From the NCBI GenBank assembly GCA_937890045.1, contig CALBXV010000528.1, forward strand, positions 1 to 10,852: a stretch of 10,852 nt of DNA, written 5' to 3'. The DNA comes from an uncultured archaeon. Lineage in GTDB: Archaea > Thermoproteota > Nitrososphaeria > Nitrososphaerales > CALBXV01. Made by a program: the position numbers and the translations under genes. How positions within the stretch are numbered: the first letter of the stretch is position 1; each line of letters begins with the position of its first letter. This document shows, one piece after another, positions 1 to 6,952 of the stretch. The notes below the pieces were generated by a model. It was given only the letters and a program-made list of their open reading frames with translations. It did not search any database and was not told the origin of the DNA.

Positions 1-622
1 ACCTTAATATTTCAGATACATGAGATGTATTATCAAAATTATTAAAATAACTACCTTCTAAATTACTACCCCATAAATTAGATGTTGGATGACCAGTTGT
101 AATATTAGTTGTTGTTATAGTCGTAGAACTTGTTACTGCATTTGTAGCTGTTATTGAACCAGAAATATCAGTACTACCAGTAATTTCGTGTGTATTATCA
201 GATTTTAATCTTAATTTTACATTAGAATCTGTCTCTCCATCTATTCTAAAAAGTATTGTACTATTAGAACCATCAGCGTCAATGTCTGCAGACATTGTAA
301 GGTGTGTATTTTTAGTATTAATATCGCCAGCCGGTATCCACGCTGTTCCATCATAAAGTTTTAATAATCCATCGGTTGTATTAAAATACATCATGCCCTT
401 TGAAGTAGTTCCAAGACTTGATGGATCTGCAGAAGCTGATGGTAACATCATTCCTTTTTTATCGCCCATCAAAATTGTCAATGAAGCAGATGGATGTGGA
501 TTTGCAACTGACCCTGTTCCACCAATAACTACTTGATTACTTATAAGTGATTGCGTAGAGCCGGAAAATGAAAATGAACCTGTTAATTTAGGATCTAATT
601 GTTTACTGTCTATTAATGCCAT
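1..622 (-). CDS. Tail-fibre-like structural protein, N-terminal 207 codons (runs off the window)
   Basis: I translated this by hand from the ATG at 620-622; the frame stays open to base 1, so the C-terminus is missing. The protein starts MALIDSKQLDPKLTGSF and is rich in Ser, Thr and Gly. Residues around 50-85 carry a KKGMMLP ... GMMYFNTTDGLLKLYDGTAW block, a pattern I associate with fibre and tail-appendage proteins of marine phages. It is followed by beta-strand-type repeats with TGSTDISGSITATN. The start lies inside the 3' end of the zinc-ribbon gene (20-nt overlap), with a modest AAGAGA ribosome site about 8 nt upstream. The role in host attachment is inferred from composition and from the neighbouring fibre-like genes. 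The receptor and the position on the virion cannot be read from this fragment. Confidence 0.75.
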   Translation of the reverse strand, partial: MALIDSKQLDPKLTGSFSFSGSTQSLISNQVVIGGTGSVANPHPSASLTILMGDKKGMMLPSASADPSSLGTTSKGMMYFNTTDGLLKLYDGTAWIPAGDINTKNTHLTMSADIDADGSNSTILFRIDGETDSNVKLRLKSDNTHEITGSTDISGSITATNAVTSSTTITTTNITTGHPTSNLWGSNLEGSYFNNFDNTSHVSEILR

Positions 623-881
623 ACATTATCTCTTGTTTTTTTCTTCTTTCCCACCAAACAGTTATAGATTTAGAAATTTTCTTTTTATGTTCAATAGTTT
701 TGGGTTGTTTCATTTTTTCAATTGTTTCTAATGTAAGTCTTCTATCCATCTGTGCGCAAGATTTACATACACTATTATTTCCTACTGCACGATCAAAAGT
801 GTCCTTTCTTGTATAAGTAATCATTCTACTACAATCAGGACACTTACGATTTTTTCTATCTTGCCAATGCCGTTTTCTCAT
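603..881 (-). CDS. Small zinc-ribbon / NUMOD3-like DNA-binding protein, probable homing-endonuclease relic
   Basis: This 92-residue, very basic protein has two Cys pairs, C14-P-D-C17 and C39-K-S-C42, about 21 residues apart, which fits a zinc ribbon. A NUMOD3-like stretch follows at about 49-80 (TLETIEKMKQPKTIEHKKKI then SKS...WW). NUMOD3 repeats are known as DNA-recognition modules of GIY-YIG and HNH homing endonucleases. No GIY-YIG, HNH or LAGLIDADG catalytic motif is present, so it is either a degenerate homing gene or a DNA-binding protein only. It sits between two fibre genes that would otherwise be adjacent, and its last 20 nt overlap the start of the next gene. No convincing ribosome site precedes the ATG; instead a TATTTATA element ends only 6 nt upstream. 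Expression may therefore be weak or unusual. Confidence 0.6.
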   Translation of the reverse strand: MRKRHWQDRKNRKCPDCSRMITYTRKDTFDRAVGNNSVCKSCAQMDRRLTLETIEKMKQPKTIEHKKKISKSITVWWERRKKQEIMYGINRQ

Positions 882-887
882 ATCAAC

Positions 888-895
888 TATAAATA
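888..895 (-). promoter_or_regulatory. TATTTATA element just before the zinc-ribbon gene
   Basis: The minus strand reads CTGATATTTATAGTTGAT directly before the ATG, in the only gap (42 nt) between the fibre-like gene and the zinc-ribbon gene. It is too close to the ATG for a normal promoter with a leader and a ribosome site. It may serve as a promoter giving a leaderless message, as an antisense late box, or have no role. Confidence 0.25.
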
Positions 896-923
896 TCAGA
901 AAATAGTAAAAGAAAAGTGGTGA

Positions 924-1775
924 TCACGAATTAAATTTGCCCCAACCAACTATTTCATCATCCGAAGTTAAATTGTATCCTATATTAGCATTATTTACTA
1001 TTAAATAAAGTTTTGAACCACTTTGCTCTATATTCAAAGCATTATGTTCCATGTATTGTCCATTTAAGAAAAAGAAAAAATCGTCTTCGGCAGTGTCAGT
1101 TATTCCGGTTGGTGCTGAAGCTGTTGCTGCAGTAAAACTTGCAGAGCCTGCACTTATAAAACTGCCAGTATGAGTAAAACATTTTCTAAAATATGTGTGT
1201 GGAGTTGATGCTTGTGAATCTGTATAAGATTTTACAGCATTTTCGGTTGGTAAATCTGTAGAACTTCCATCTGTCAAAGACGTATCATTTGACATAGAAC
1301 TAGCATTATATTGATTTAATTTAAATGAACCAGATAACAATACACTACCTGTTCTATGATGTGTATCTGCTGTATCATTACCAAACGAAGTTGAACCAGA
1401 ACTATTTATTGTTGCTGATGACGTTATTTCACCACGAAGAAGTTTTGCAGTTATAGTTCCACCTACAGTAGCATTACCTTGAACATTTAAATCACCCGAT
1501 GCTGTGACAGATCCTGTTATACCAAAGGTAAAATCGGTAGAACCACTAATTCCACCAATTGTTAACTTATATTCTGTACTTCCATCATTAATAATAGTAG
1601 GTATAGAAGAACTTATATTTGTAAACTCTACATTAGACCCCGTTCCTACTGCCTGTGGTATAGCAACTGTATATACTACTCGTTCTAGACCACTAAATTC
1701 TGTACCACCATTTGTAACAGTTACATAATCACCAGCACTTATTACAATTGGGTTTTTTGTTATTATGTTTGCCAT
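924..1775 (-). CDS. Fibre-like structural protein, paralogue of the C-terminal half of the gp15-like fusion
   Basis: The 283-residue protein aligns from about residue 5 to its end with residues 297-568 of the preceding protein. Shared landmarks in order are NP-(I/L)-V-(I/L)-S near the start, TGSVLLSGS (142-150), SNDTSLTDGS (162-171), TENAVK (177-182), TYFRK (194-198), TASAPTG (218-224), NGQYMEH (238-244) and a closing SDDEI..WGK.NS. It is rich in Ser, Thr and Gly with a beta-strand rhythm, as in phage fibres and whiskers; there is no signal peptide or membrane segment. The start ATG follows the previous stop by 10 nt, and the ribosome site AGGTAA overlaps that stop (TAGGTAA). I infer a virion appendage, possibly at the neck or on the tail. 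Whether it pairs with the fused copy is unknown. Confidence 0.8.
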   Translation of the reverse strand: MANIITKNPIVISAGDYVTVTNGGTEFSGLERVVYTVAIPQAVGTGSNVEFTNISSSIPTIINDGSTEYKLTIGGISGSTDFTFGITGSVTASGDLNVQGNATVGGTITAKLLRGEITSSATINSSGSTSFGNDTADTHHRTGSVLLSGSFKLNQYNASSMSNDTSLTDGSSTDLPTENAVKSYTDSQASTPHTYFRKCFTHTGSFISAGSASFTAATASAPTGITDTAEDDFFFFLNGQYMEHNALNIEQSGSKLYLIVNNANIGYNLTSDDEIVGWGKFNS

Positions 1776-2604
1776 AAAACATTACCTATGAATTCCATTT
1801 ACCCCAACTAAGTATTTCATCATCTGATTCTAAATCATAACCTATACTTGAGGTGTTAACTTTTAATAAAAGAACCGATCCTGACTGTTGAATTGCTATA
1901 GCATCATGCTCCATATATTGTCCATTAATAAAAAATACAAAATCATTTTCATTAGTAGCTGTTAATCCAGTTGGAGCCGACGCCGTTACTGCTGTAAAAC
2001 TTGCAGTTGCTGGAACTGTGATTGAACTTGTAGTTTTTACAAAAGTTTTTCTAAAATATGTATTTTGATTTGAAGTTTGATTTGTTACATATGTTTTTAC
2101 TGCATTCTCTGTAACCAACGCTGTTGCACTACCATCTGTTAATGACGTATCATTTGAAATTTCATTAACTTCATATCCATTTAATTTTAATGATCCAGAC
2201 AGTAATACACTTCCAGTAAAATTGTGAGTATCATCAATGGTATCCCCAAATATTGTTGAACCACTTGTAAAAATTATAGAACTTGAAACAAATTCAGTAT
2301 GAAATTCTTGTGCAGTTAATGTTCCAGAAATAACAGCATCTCCAACAACTGTTAAATTTTTTGTAGTTGATAAAGAGCCTGTAATGTAAAAATCACCACC
2401 ACTTACACCACCACCAGTATATGTTAAAACTTCACCTATTAATAATCTACTAGCTGATGTTTGATTAAATGTAACATTTGAAGTTGTTGAAACGTCCTGA
2501 CCTATCGAAATTACGTGTTCAACTCTACTACTTCCATCAAATTCTGATGAAGCATTTGTAACAGATACACCAGTTCCTTCACTTAAAACCAATGGATTTT
2601 CAAG
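924..2604 (-). repeat. Tandem paralogous fibre-domain copies (924-1763 and 1786-2604)
   Basis: Two adjacent copies of the same protein domain of about 270 residues occur as the end of the gp15-like fusion and as the separate next gene. They are clearly related at protein level. In DNA only short identities remain, such as GACGTATCATTTGA on the plus strand at 1279-1292 and 2144-2157. This indicates an old duplication, with possible continuing exchange. Confidence 0.8.
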
Positions 2605-3492
2605 AGTTACTGCTACTTTACTTGTAGGTGTTCCTTTACCAACTGAACTTACTTCCGTTACTTCTTCATCTATAAACTGTCCTGCTTGTCCCACAGGCTT
2701 AGAAATTGTAACATCTGTTTCAGTTCCGAATATTACTTTTTTAGGAGTTAAATATTTTTGAGTTGTTGGTTTGTGTTCAAAATTAGATTCTGGAAGTAAA
2801 TATCCACGCAAAGTTACAGAAAAGTTAGTTTTAACAAATCTTTCTGCATCTGTAACCTCAGAAGCATCTGTAAAAGTATCAACTTGAGTTCTAAATCTCA
2901 TTTTTTCCGGATCACCCCAATATGCTCCAGCTGAATAGTTTACTCGTTCAACAATTTTATTCATCTGTTCCATATATGAAGTCCAAATAATAAAATCATA
3001 AGATATTGTTACATAATCAGGAAAAGTTACATTATAATATTCTTTTTGTGGAAATGTTCCAATTTGAGTTGAAAAATTATCATAACGATTTACATCTGAA
3101 AATTTCTTTTCAAATGTATAAAAAAGATGTGGATTATTTGCATCTAATTTATCCTGTGGAATCATATCATCTCGTGCAATAGAAGTCCGTCTAAATGCAA
3201 TAACTGGAACAATAATTTGTCTTTTCTTGTCCCTCATAAATCCAGTCTTTTGAATTGAATTCCATCGTTCTGGTGAAGCATACATAGTAGGTACTTTTAC
3301 GTGTTCACCATTATCTTCTACTGAAGGTTTTATTACATTTTCAAAATAAAATAAAATAGCAGAATCTATATCTACAAGATTAACAGATAATGTTTTTGAT
3401 GCATCATCCGACCGCTTATATTGATATCCTCTATTTAAAATTCTTTGTTTTCTTGGTATAGGTTTATTGTTATATTTTACTGTTACTGGCAT
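1786..3492 (-). CDS. gp15-like tail terminator / sheath stabiliser fused to a fibre-like domain
   Basis: In T4, gp15 caps the end of the tail tube and sheath and joins it to the head. Residues 1 to about 255 of this 568-residue protein resemble that family. They show VKVPTMYASPERW (66-78; T4 gp15 has a similar VPITYAS), YDFIIWTSYMEQMNKIVERV (165-184) and a closing FSVTLRGYLLPE strand (224-235). A linker of about 40 residues (DEEVTEVSSVGKGTPTSK) leads to a Ser/Thr-rich fibre-like domain (about 297-568), which is the same domain as the next gene. T4 gp15 is about 270 residues and lacks this extension. The gene is one unbroken frame, so this is a true fusion. Its ATG shares one base with the gp14-like stop (TAATG), indicating translational coupling. 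The gp15 assignment rests on motifs remembered from the family and on gene order. Confidence 0.7.
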   Translation of the reverse strand: MPVTVKYNNKPIPRKQRILNRGYQYKRSDDASKTLSVNLVDIDSAILFYFENVIKPSVEDNGEHVKVPTMYASPERWNSIQKTGFMRDKKRQIIVPVIAFRRTSIARDDMIPQDKLDANNPHLFYTFEKKFSDVNRYDNFSTQIGTFPQKEYYNVTFPDYVTISYDFIIWTSYMEQMNKIVERVNYSAGAYWGDPEKMRFRTQVDTFTDASEVTDAERFVKTNFSVTLRGYLLPESNFEHKPTTQKYLTPKKVIFGTETDVTISKPVGQAGQFIDEEVTEVSSVGKGTPTSKVAVTLENPLVLSEGTGVSVTNASSEFDGSSRVEHVISIGQDVSTTSNVTFNQTSASRLLIGEVLTYTGGGVSGGDFYITGSLSTTKNLTVVGDAVISGTLTAQEFHTEFVSSSIIFTSGSTIFGDTIDDTHNFTGSVLLSGSLKLNGYEVNEISNDTSLTDGSATALVTENAVKTYVTNQTSNQNTYFRKTFVKTTSSITVPATASFTAVTASAPTGLTATNENDFVFFINGQYMEHDAIAIQQSGSVLLLKVNTSSIGYDLESDDEILSWGKWNS

Positions 3493-3983
3493 TATACACT
3501 TCTCACACGTTCAATATTCAATGTTGCCATTCTTGATAAGAAAGTAGAACACACAACAGAATGATTAAAATCTGTTTGACCTCCCACTAATTGATTCTCA
3601 TTTATAGATGATACTTCCCAATATCCACTATTCCAATCTATAATATCACCTATCTCTATTACAAAACTAATATCTACTAATTCTTGTCTTACAAAAGAAA
3701 ATACAGCAGCTTGTGTTAAATCTGGCCCAAATTCATTAGTCTCTGTTGCTTGGTCATCTGCTGCTATTAAACAAGTAATTTGAACTCCTGGACTATAAAC
3801 TTTTCCTTGAGCAGACTCTCCATACATATTTACCTCTGTATCATATACAGATACTTTATAAACAACAACTTTTTGGCTTATTATTCCATCTTTACCTTTA
3901 GATAAATTACCTAAAAGTTCTTTGTTAAACTTGTCAAATGTATCTATATCTTTTTGTGAAAAGAATCTTGAACTATGTGCCAT
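3492..3983 (-). CDS. gp14-like neck (head-completion) protein
   Basis: In T4, gp13 and gp14 form the neck that seals the DNA-filled head and accepts the tail. This 163-residue protein shows FNKELLGNLSKG near the N-terminus, then VVVYKVSVYDTEVNMYGES, KVYSPGVQITCLI, an EFGPDL..AAVF.FVRQ block and GDIIDWNSGYWEV. I recognise this order from gp14-type neck proteins of T4-like phages. It is shorter than T4 gp14 (about 256 residues), so it may represent the conserved core. It lies 4 nt after the gp13-like stop, with AGGA in TAGGATAG as ribosome site, and shares one base with the gp15-like start. The gp13-14-15 order is that of T4 and is the strongest support. Confidence 0.7.
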   Translation of the reverse strand: MAHSSRFFSQKDIDTFDKFNKELLGNLSKGKDGIISQKVVVYKVSVYDTEVNMYGESAQGKVYSPGVQITCLIAADDQATETNEFGPDLTQAAVFSFVRQELVDISFVIEIGDIIDWNSGYWEVSSINENQLVGGQTDFNHSVVCSTFLSRMATLNIERVRSV

Positions 3984-3987
3984 TATA

Positions 3988-5145
3988 CTATCCTATGTAA
4001 ATTGGCCAAGGTATTTTTTGCAATTTCTCCTGTAAAAATTCAGCCTCATCTTTATCTGCTTCAAGTAATGCTCTACGACTTGTTTGTTCTAACATTTCTC
4101 TTAATTGTGTCATTAAAATTTCTTTTTCTGATGCAGATTCTGCTCTCAAAGTATCACCATCCAATGTTGTTTCAGCATTTGGAATTGGTATAGCACCATA
4201 CTTACTCCTAATCATACCTAACAATTCTTTACATAGTGCTAACCCATATTTTCTAATCCATTGTTTTCCAACATCATTAATCTTTGAAAAAACCATATTA
4301 TTATATGGAACATTTGAATAATCTGTTATTCTACCATCTGCACTTCCACTATATTCTGTAAATAAAGGATCATCACTATCTGATGTATTAACATAATCAA
4401 AAAATAAAGTATAATCTTCTTCTGGATTAGGAAATACTCTTAATTTATTGTTTATCAACTGAAAAGAATATGTAGATTTTCTAATTGCATCATTTAACTC
4501 TATAGCCTGAACTCTTAACAAATCTTCAAAAAGAGGCATCAATGTAAATGAAACTGCTGGTGAATAATTACCAAACCCAAATCCTTCAACTAAATTAAGA
4601 GTTCCATATCCTGTAGTAGCATATGGATCAAAAAATCTTTGAATAGCTGGTTTTGGGTTATGAAAAACTCTTTTTACTTCTATAGAACCACTTGTACTTC
4701 CATCTACAAATAAAGAATTTATATCATATTCTTGAGAACCACTTACTATACTCAATGATCCTTGTTTCCAACTTACATTTCCACCAACTCCGGCAGCTGT
4801 TCCATACGTTTTTGATAAATATATTTGCCTTCCTAATGTCGGTGTAACTCTTTTATGGGTAAGATTCGATATTGAACCCGTTTTTTGTCCCTGTAAGGTT
4901 AATAGGTTATCTTTTATATTAAATTGATTAACTTGTGCTGAATATTCTGTAACTGATTCTTCAAAACAAGAATAAAAAGATCCAGATTGTAATTCCACAT
5001 CCATCATTGGATAACCTAATCTTCTTGCAGCCCAATCAGAAAACTTATCAGCAGATGAAGTAAAATCATTATCCGTATCGTATAATCCCCAGGGAGTATC
5101 GCCAGAAGAAAATGAACTACTTCCTTGCCAAATCGTTATTGCCAT
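3988..5145 (-). CDS. gp13-like neck protein
   Basis: The 385-residue protein is first in the neck gene group and directly follows the capsid terminator. Its C-terminal third is the most telling part. A helical segment reads KQWIRKYGLALCKELLGMIR, then SKYGAIPIPNAETTLDGDTL, then a long charged helix with LREMLEQTSRRALLEADKDE. This resembles the C-terminal part of gp13-type neck proteins, which contain a GG.TLNG-like turn before a terminal helix. The N-terminal two thirds are beta-rich and aromatic, and I do not recognise them. It is longer than T4 gp13 (about 309 residues). A good ribosome site, TAGGAGAAATTCT, precedes the ATG. The assignment comes from the C-terminal motifs plus gene order; a different connector protein is possible. 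Confidence 0.7.
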   Translation of the reverse strand: MAITIWQGSSSFSSGDTPWGLYDTDNDFTSSADKFSDWAARRLGYPMMDVELQSGSFYSCFEESVTEYSAQVNQFNIKDNLLTLQGQKTGSISNLTHKRVTPTLGRQIYLSKTYGTAAGVGGNVSWKQGSLSIVSGSQEYDINSLFVDGSTSGSIEVKRVFHNPKPAIQRFFDPYATTGYGTLNLVEGFGFGNYSPAVSFTLMPLFEDLLRVQAIELNDAIRKSTYSFQLINNKLRVFPNPEEDYTLFFDYVNTSDSDDPLFTEYSGSADGRITDYSNVPYNNMVFSKINDVGKQWIRKYGLALCKELLGMIRSKYGAIPIPNAETTLDGDTLRAESASEKEILMTQLREMLEQTSRRALLEADKDEAEFLQEKLQKIPWPIYIG

Positions 5146-5175
5146 AGAATTTCTCCTAAATTAAATACATTTATT

Positions 5176-5192
5176 CACTAATAAATATAAGA
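5176..5192 (-). promoter_or_regulatory. Putative promoter element upstream of the neck genes (TATTTATT)
   Basis: On the minus strand the gap contains TTATATTTATTAGTG, with the octamer at 5187-5180 about 34 nt before the gp13-like ATG. It lies just after a strong terminator, where a new promoter is expected. The same core occurs in three other gaps of the window. Its complement is one base off the T4 late-promoter box TATAAATA, but in the opposite orientation, so sense promoter function is an inference. Confidence 0.35.
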
Positions 5193-5220
5193 ACAGATAA
5201 TTATTGATTTTTTGCATAAC

Positions 5221-5253
5221 AAAAAAGGGGAACTGAATAAACAGCTCCCCTTT
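5221..5253 (-). terminator. Intrinsic terminator after the major capsid gene
   Basis: Read on the minus strand, GGGGAGCTG (5250-5242) pairs with CAGTTCCCC (5235-5227) across a six-base TTTATT loop. This gives nine pairs including one G-U. It can be extended by AAA/TTT on the outside and is followed by a run of six T residues (5226-5221). It lies about 30 nt after the tandem stops (TAA TAG) of the capsid gene and before the neck genes, so it separates two transcription units. Confidence 0.9.
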
Positions 5254-5285
5254 CCGATTTAACTCTTATTTAAGTTAACTAACTA

Positions 5286-6932
5286 TTAGACATAGTTAAT
5301 GTCAGCTACGATCACTTTACCAAAGAATTCCGGACGCACGATTTTCTTCGCGTATCTAGTCATCACACCCTTACGAGGTGTAAAGTTCTTAGGATCGTAC
5401 ACCAGAGGTGTCATGATAAGAGGAACATACGGGGCGTAAACCGCTCCAGTTTCCAAGAAATTACTTCCGCGGAAACCAATAAGAACCACATTCTCAAACT
5501 GATATGGGTTCTTGTAAACCGTAAACCGATTGTTCAACAGACCAACTTTCTGTACACCCATTGCGTACTGTTTGGTTGTTGAATCACCATCCGCAGATGT
5601 TGCGTATCCAGGAATAGATTCAAGAACGGTTGCAGTTTCAGGTGAAACAACTATCCAGTTAGCACCACCACGTAGTGTTTTCTGGTGAATTGTATTAGAA
5701 ACTGACTGTATCTTGTTTCCAAGTGTCTGGAACCAATCGCCCTTAGTATAAGCATTAGATGCGCCTGAGGATTCTACAAATAATGATGTTAATGAATCAT
5801 ATTCATATCCAACTCTTGCGCTCCAACGTTCTGTCCGTGCGAGAGCATTTGCGCGAATCATATCAAGAATTTCAAGATCAATTTCCATAGAAACATATTC
5901 ACTTAAAAGGCTTGTAAGTTCCGCTTCGGCATCAACACTATGATAAGCATTGAGGTCTTGTGCTAACTCAGGTGTCCAAACAGCTTTCAGCTTACGAGTT
6001 TTCGCAACGATTGCGACTGACCGTAATGCTATATCAAGCTCTGGAATACCCACGTCTGTCTCAGGATTCGAAGTCAATCCGCTGGATGCTTCAAAATCAC
6101 CACGGCCTGTATCAGTTGGCGCTTTATGATAGCGGACTGTAAATGTCGCAGTAGGACTTGTAGCTTCCTTGACGATAAAACGAATTTTATTCGCTGAACC
6201 ATCTGACGGTGCAACTTCTGTACCTGAACTGTTCAAGATTTTAGTATATGCCGGATAATACGCTGTAAAAGCTGTAGATCCAGTAATTTCAAAAGCTCGA
6301 ACGCCTTCCTTATCAGGATTTGAAAAGGTTGTCAACAGAACATCGTAATACTTAAAACTACTACCTAGCGAAGATGACAGGTCTGGCTCGTAATCTACCA
6401 TAGCCCAAGTTGCTGAACCACTGTGTTTACCACCTGATCCCGTAACGCCTGTGCTGGCTTCATTAATGGAATATCCAAATGTACCGGCACCATAAAGACC
6501 CTGCGAAGCATCGCCAGATCCCGATGTAACACCAAAGACTTGATCTCCCTGACCAAATCCAGGCTGTCCTGTACCGTATTTGAAATCCAAATAGAAAATC
6601 AGGCCTGAAGGCAAGTTCATCGGTTGAACAGAAACAAATTCCTGTGCGGCGAGTTCACCAAAAATCTTCCTAACCAAAGGAAGGGCAACTCCACTCCACT
6701 CTTCAGAATTTGAAGCAGTTCCAGTACTGGAAGCTTCATCAATTAGCTGGCGTGCCTGGTTTTCTAATAGACATGCCATGCCATGAACTCTCTGTTCTTC
6801 ATCTATGCCTTCCAGTAATCCGGTAGGCTCCCACTTGTTAATCAAACCACGAGTTTCCTCTAATCGCTGACGATATGGATTAAATCCATCCATCAACTTT
6901 TCGACTGTTAATAGGTTTTTACTATTACTCAT
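5286..6932 (-). CDS. 23: Major capsid protein, T4 gp23 family
   Basis: This is the shell-forming hexamer protein of the head. The 548-residue product starts with a likely propeptide containing LINKWEPTGLLEGIDEEQRV (30-49) and ends it with QLIDE66-A67. That matches the (I/L)-x-E cleavage rule of the T4 prohead protease and the T4 gp23 cleavage position near residue 65. The mature part shows LVRKIFGELAAQEFVSVQPM, SGLIFYLDFKYG, then a Gly/Ser-rich stretch (about 120-180). The diagnostic gp23 block KAVWTPELAQDLNAYHSVDA (AEAEL) and a C-terminal FTPRKGVMTRYAKKIVRPEF follow. The length is close to T4 gp23 (521). The ribosome site TTGGAG precedes ATG by about 8 nt, and the gene ends in TAA TAG. By eye it is richer in G+C than the genes around it, as expected for a very highly expressed gene. 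Confidence 0.95.
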   Translation of the reverse strand: MSNSKNLLTVEKLMDGFNPYRQRLEETRGLINKWEPTGLLEGIDEEQRVHGMACLLENQARQLIDEASSTGTASNSEEWSGVALPLVRKIFGELAAQEFVSVQPMNLPSGLIFYLDFKYGTGQPGFGQGDQVFGVTSGSGDASQGLYGAGTFGYSINEASTGVTGSGGKHSGSATWAMVDYEPDLSSSLGSSFKYYDVLLTTFSNPDKEGVRAFEITGSTAFTAYYPAYTKILNSSGTEVAPSDGSANKIRFIVKEATSPTATFTVRYHKAPTDTGRGDFEASSGLTSNPETDVGIPELDIALRSVAIVAKTRKLKAVWTPELAQDLNAYHSVDAEAELTSLLSEYVSMEIDLEILDMIRANALARTERWSARVGYEYDSLTSLFVESSGASNAYTKGDWFQTLGNKIQSVSNTIHQKTLRGGANWIVVSPETATVLESIPGYATSADGDSTTKQYAMGVQKVGLLNNRFTVYKNPYQFENVVLIGFRGSNFLETGAVYAPYVPLIMTPLVYDPKNFTPRKGVMTRYAKKIVRPEFFGKVIVADINYV

Positions 6933-6952
6933 TGTTTTTCTCCAAAATAATA

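Noticed and set aside
616..816. Plus-strand frame of 66 codons opposite the zinc-ribbon gene
   Set aside because: It is antisense to a gene with clear Cys motifs, with no ribosome site; all other genes are on the minus strand.
3975..4193. Plus-strand hydrophobic frame opposite the gp13-like gene
   Set aside because: It is antisense to a supported coding region; the hydrophobic composition comes from reading A+T-rich codons in reverse.
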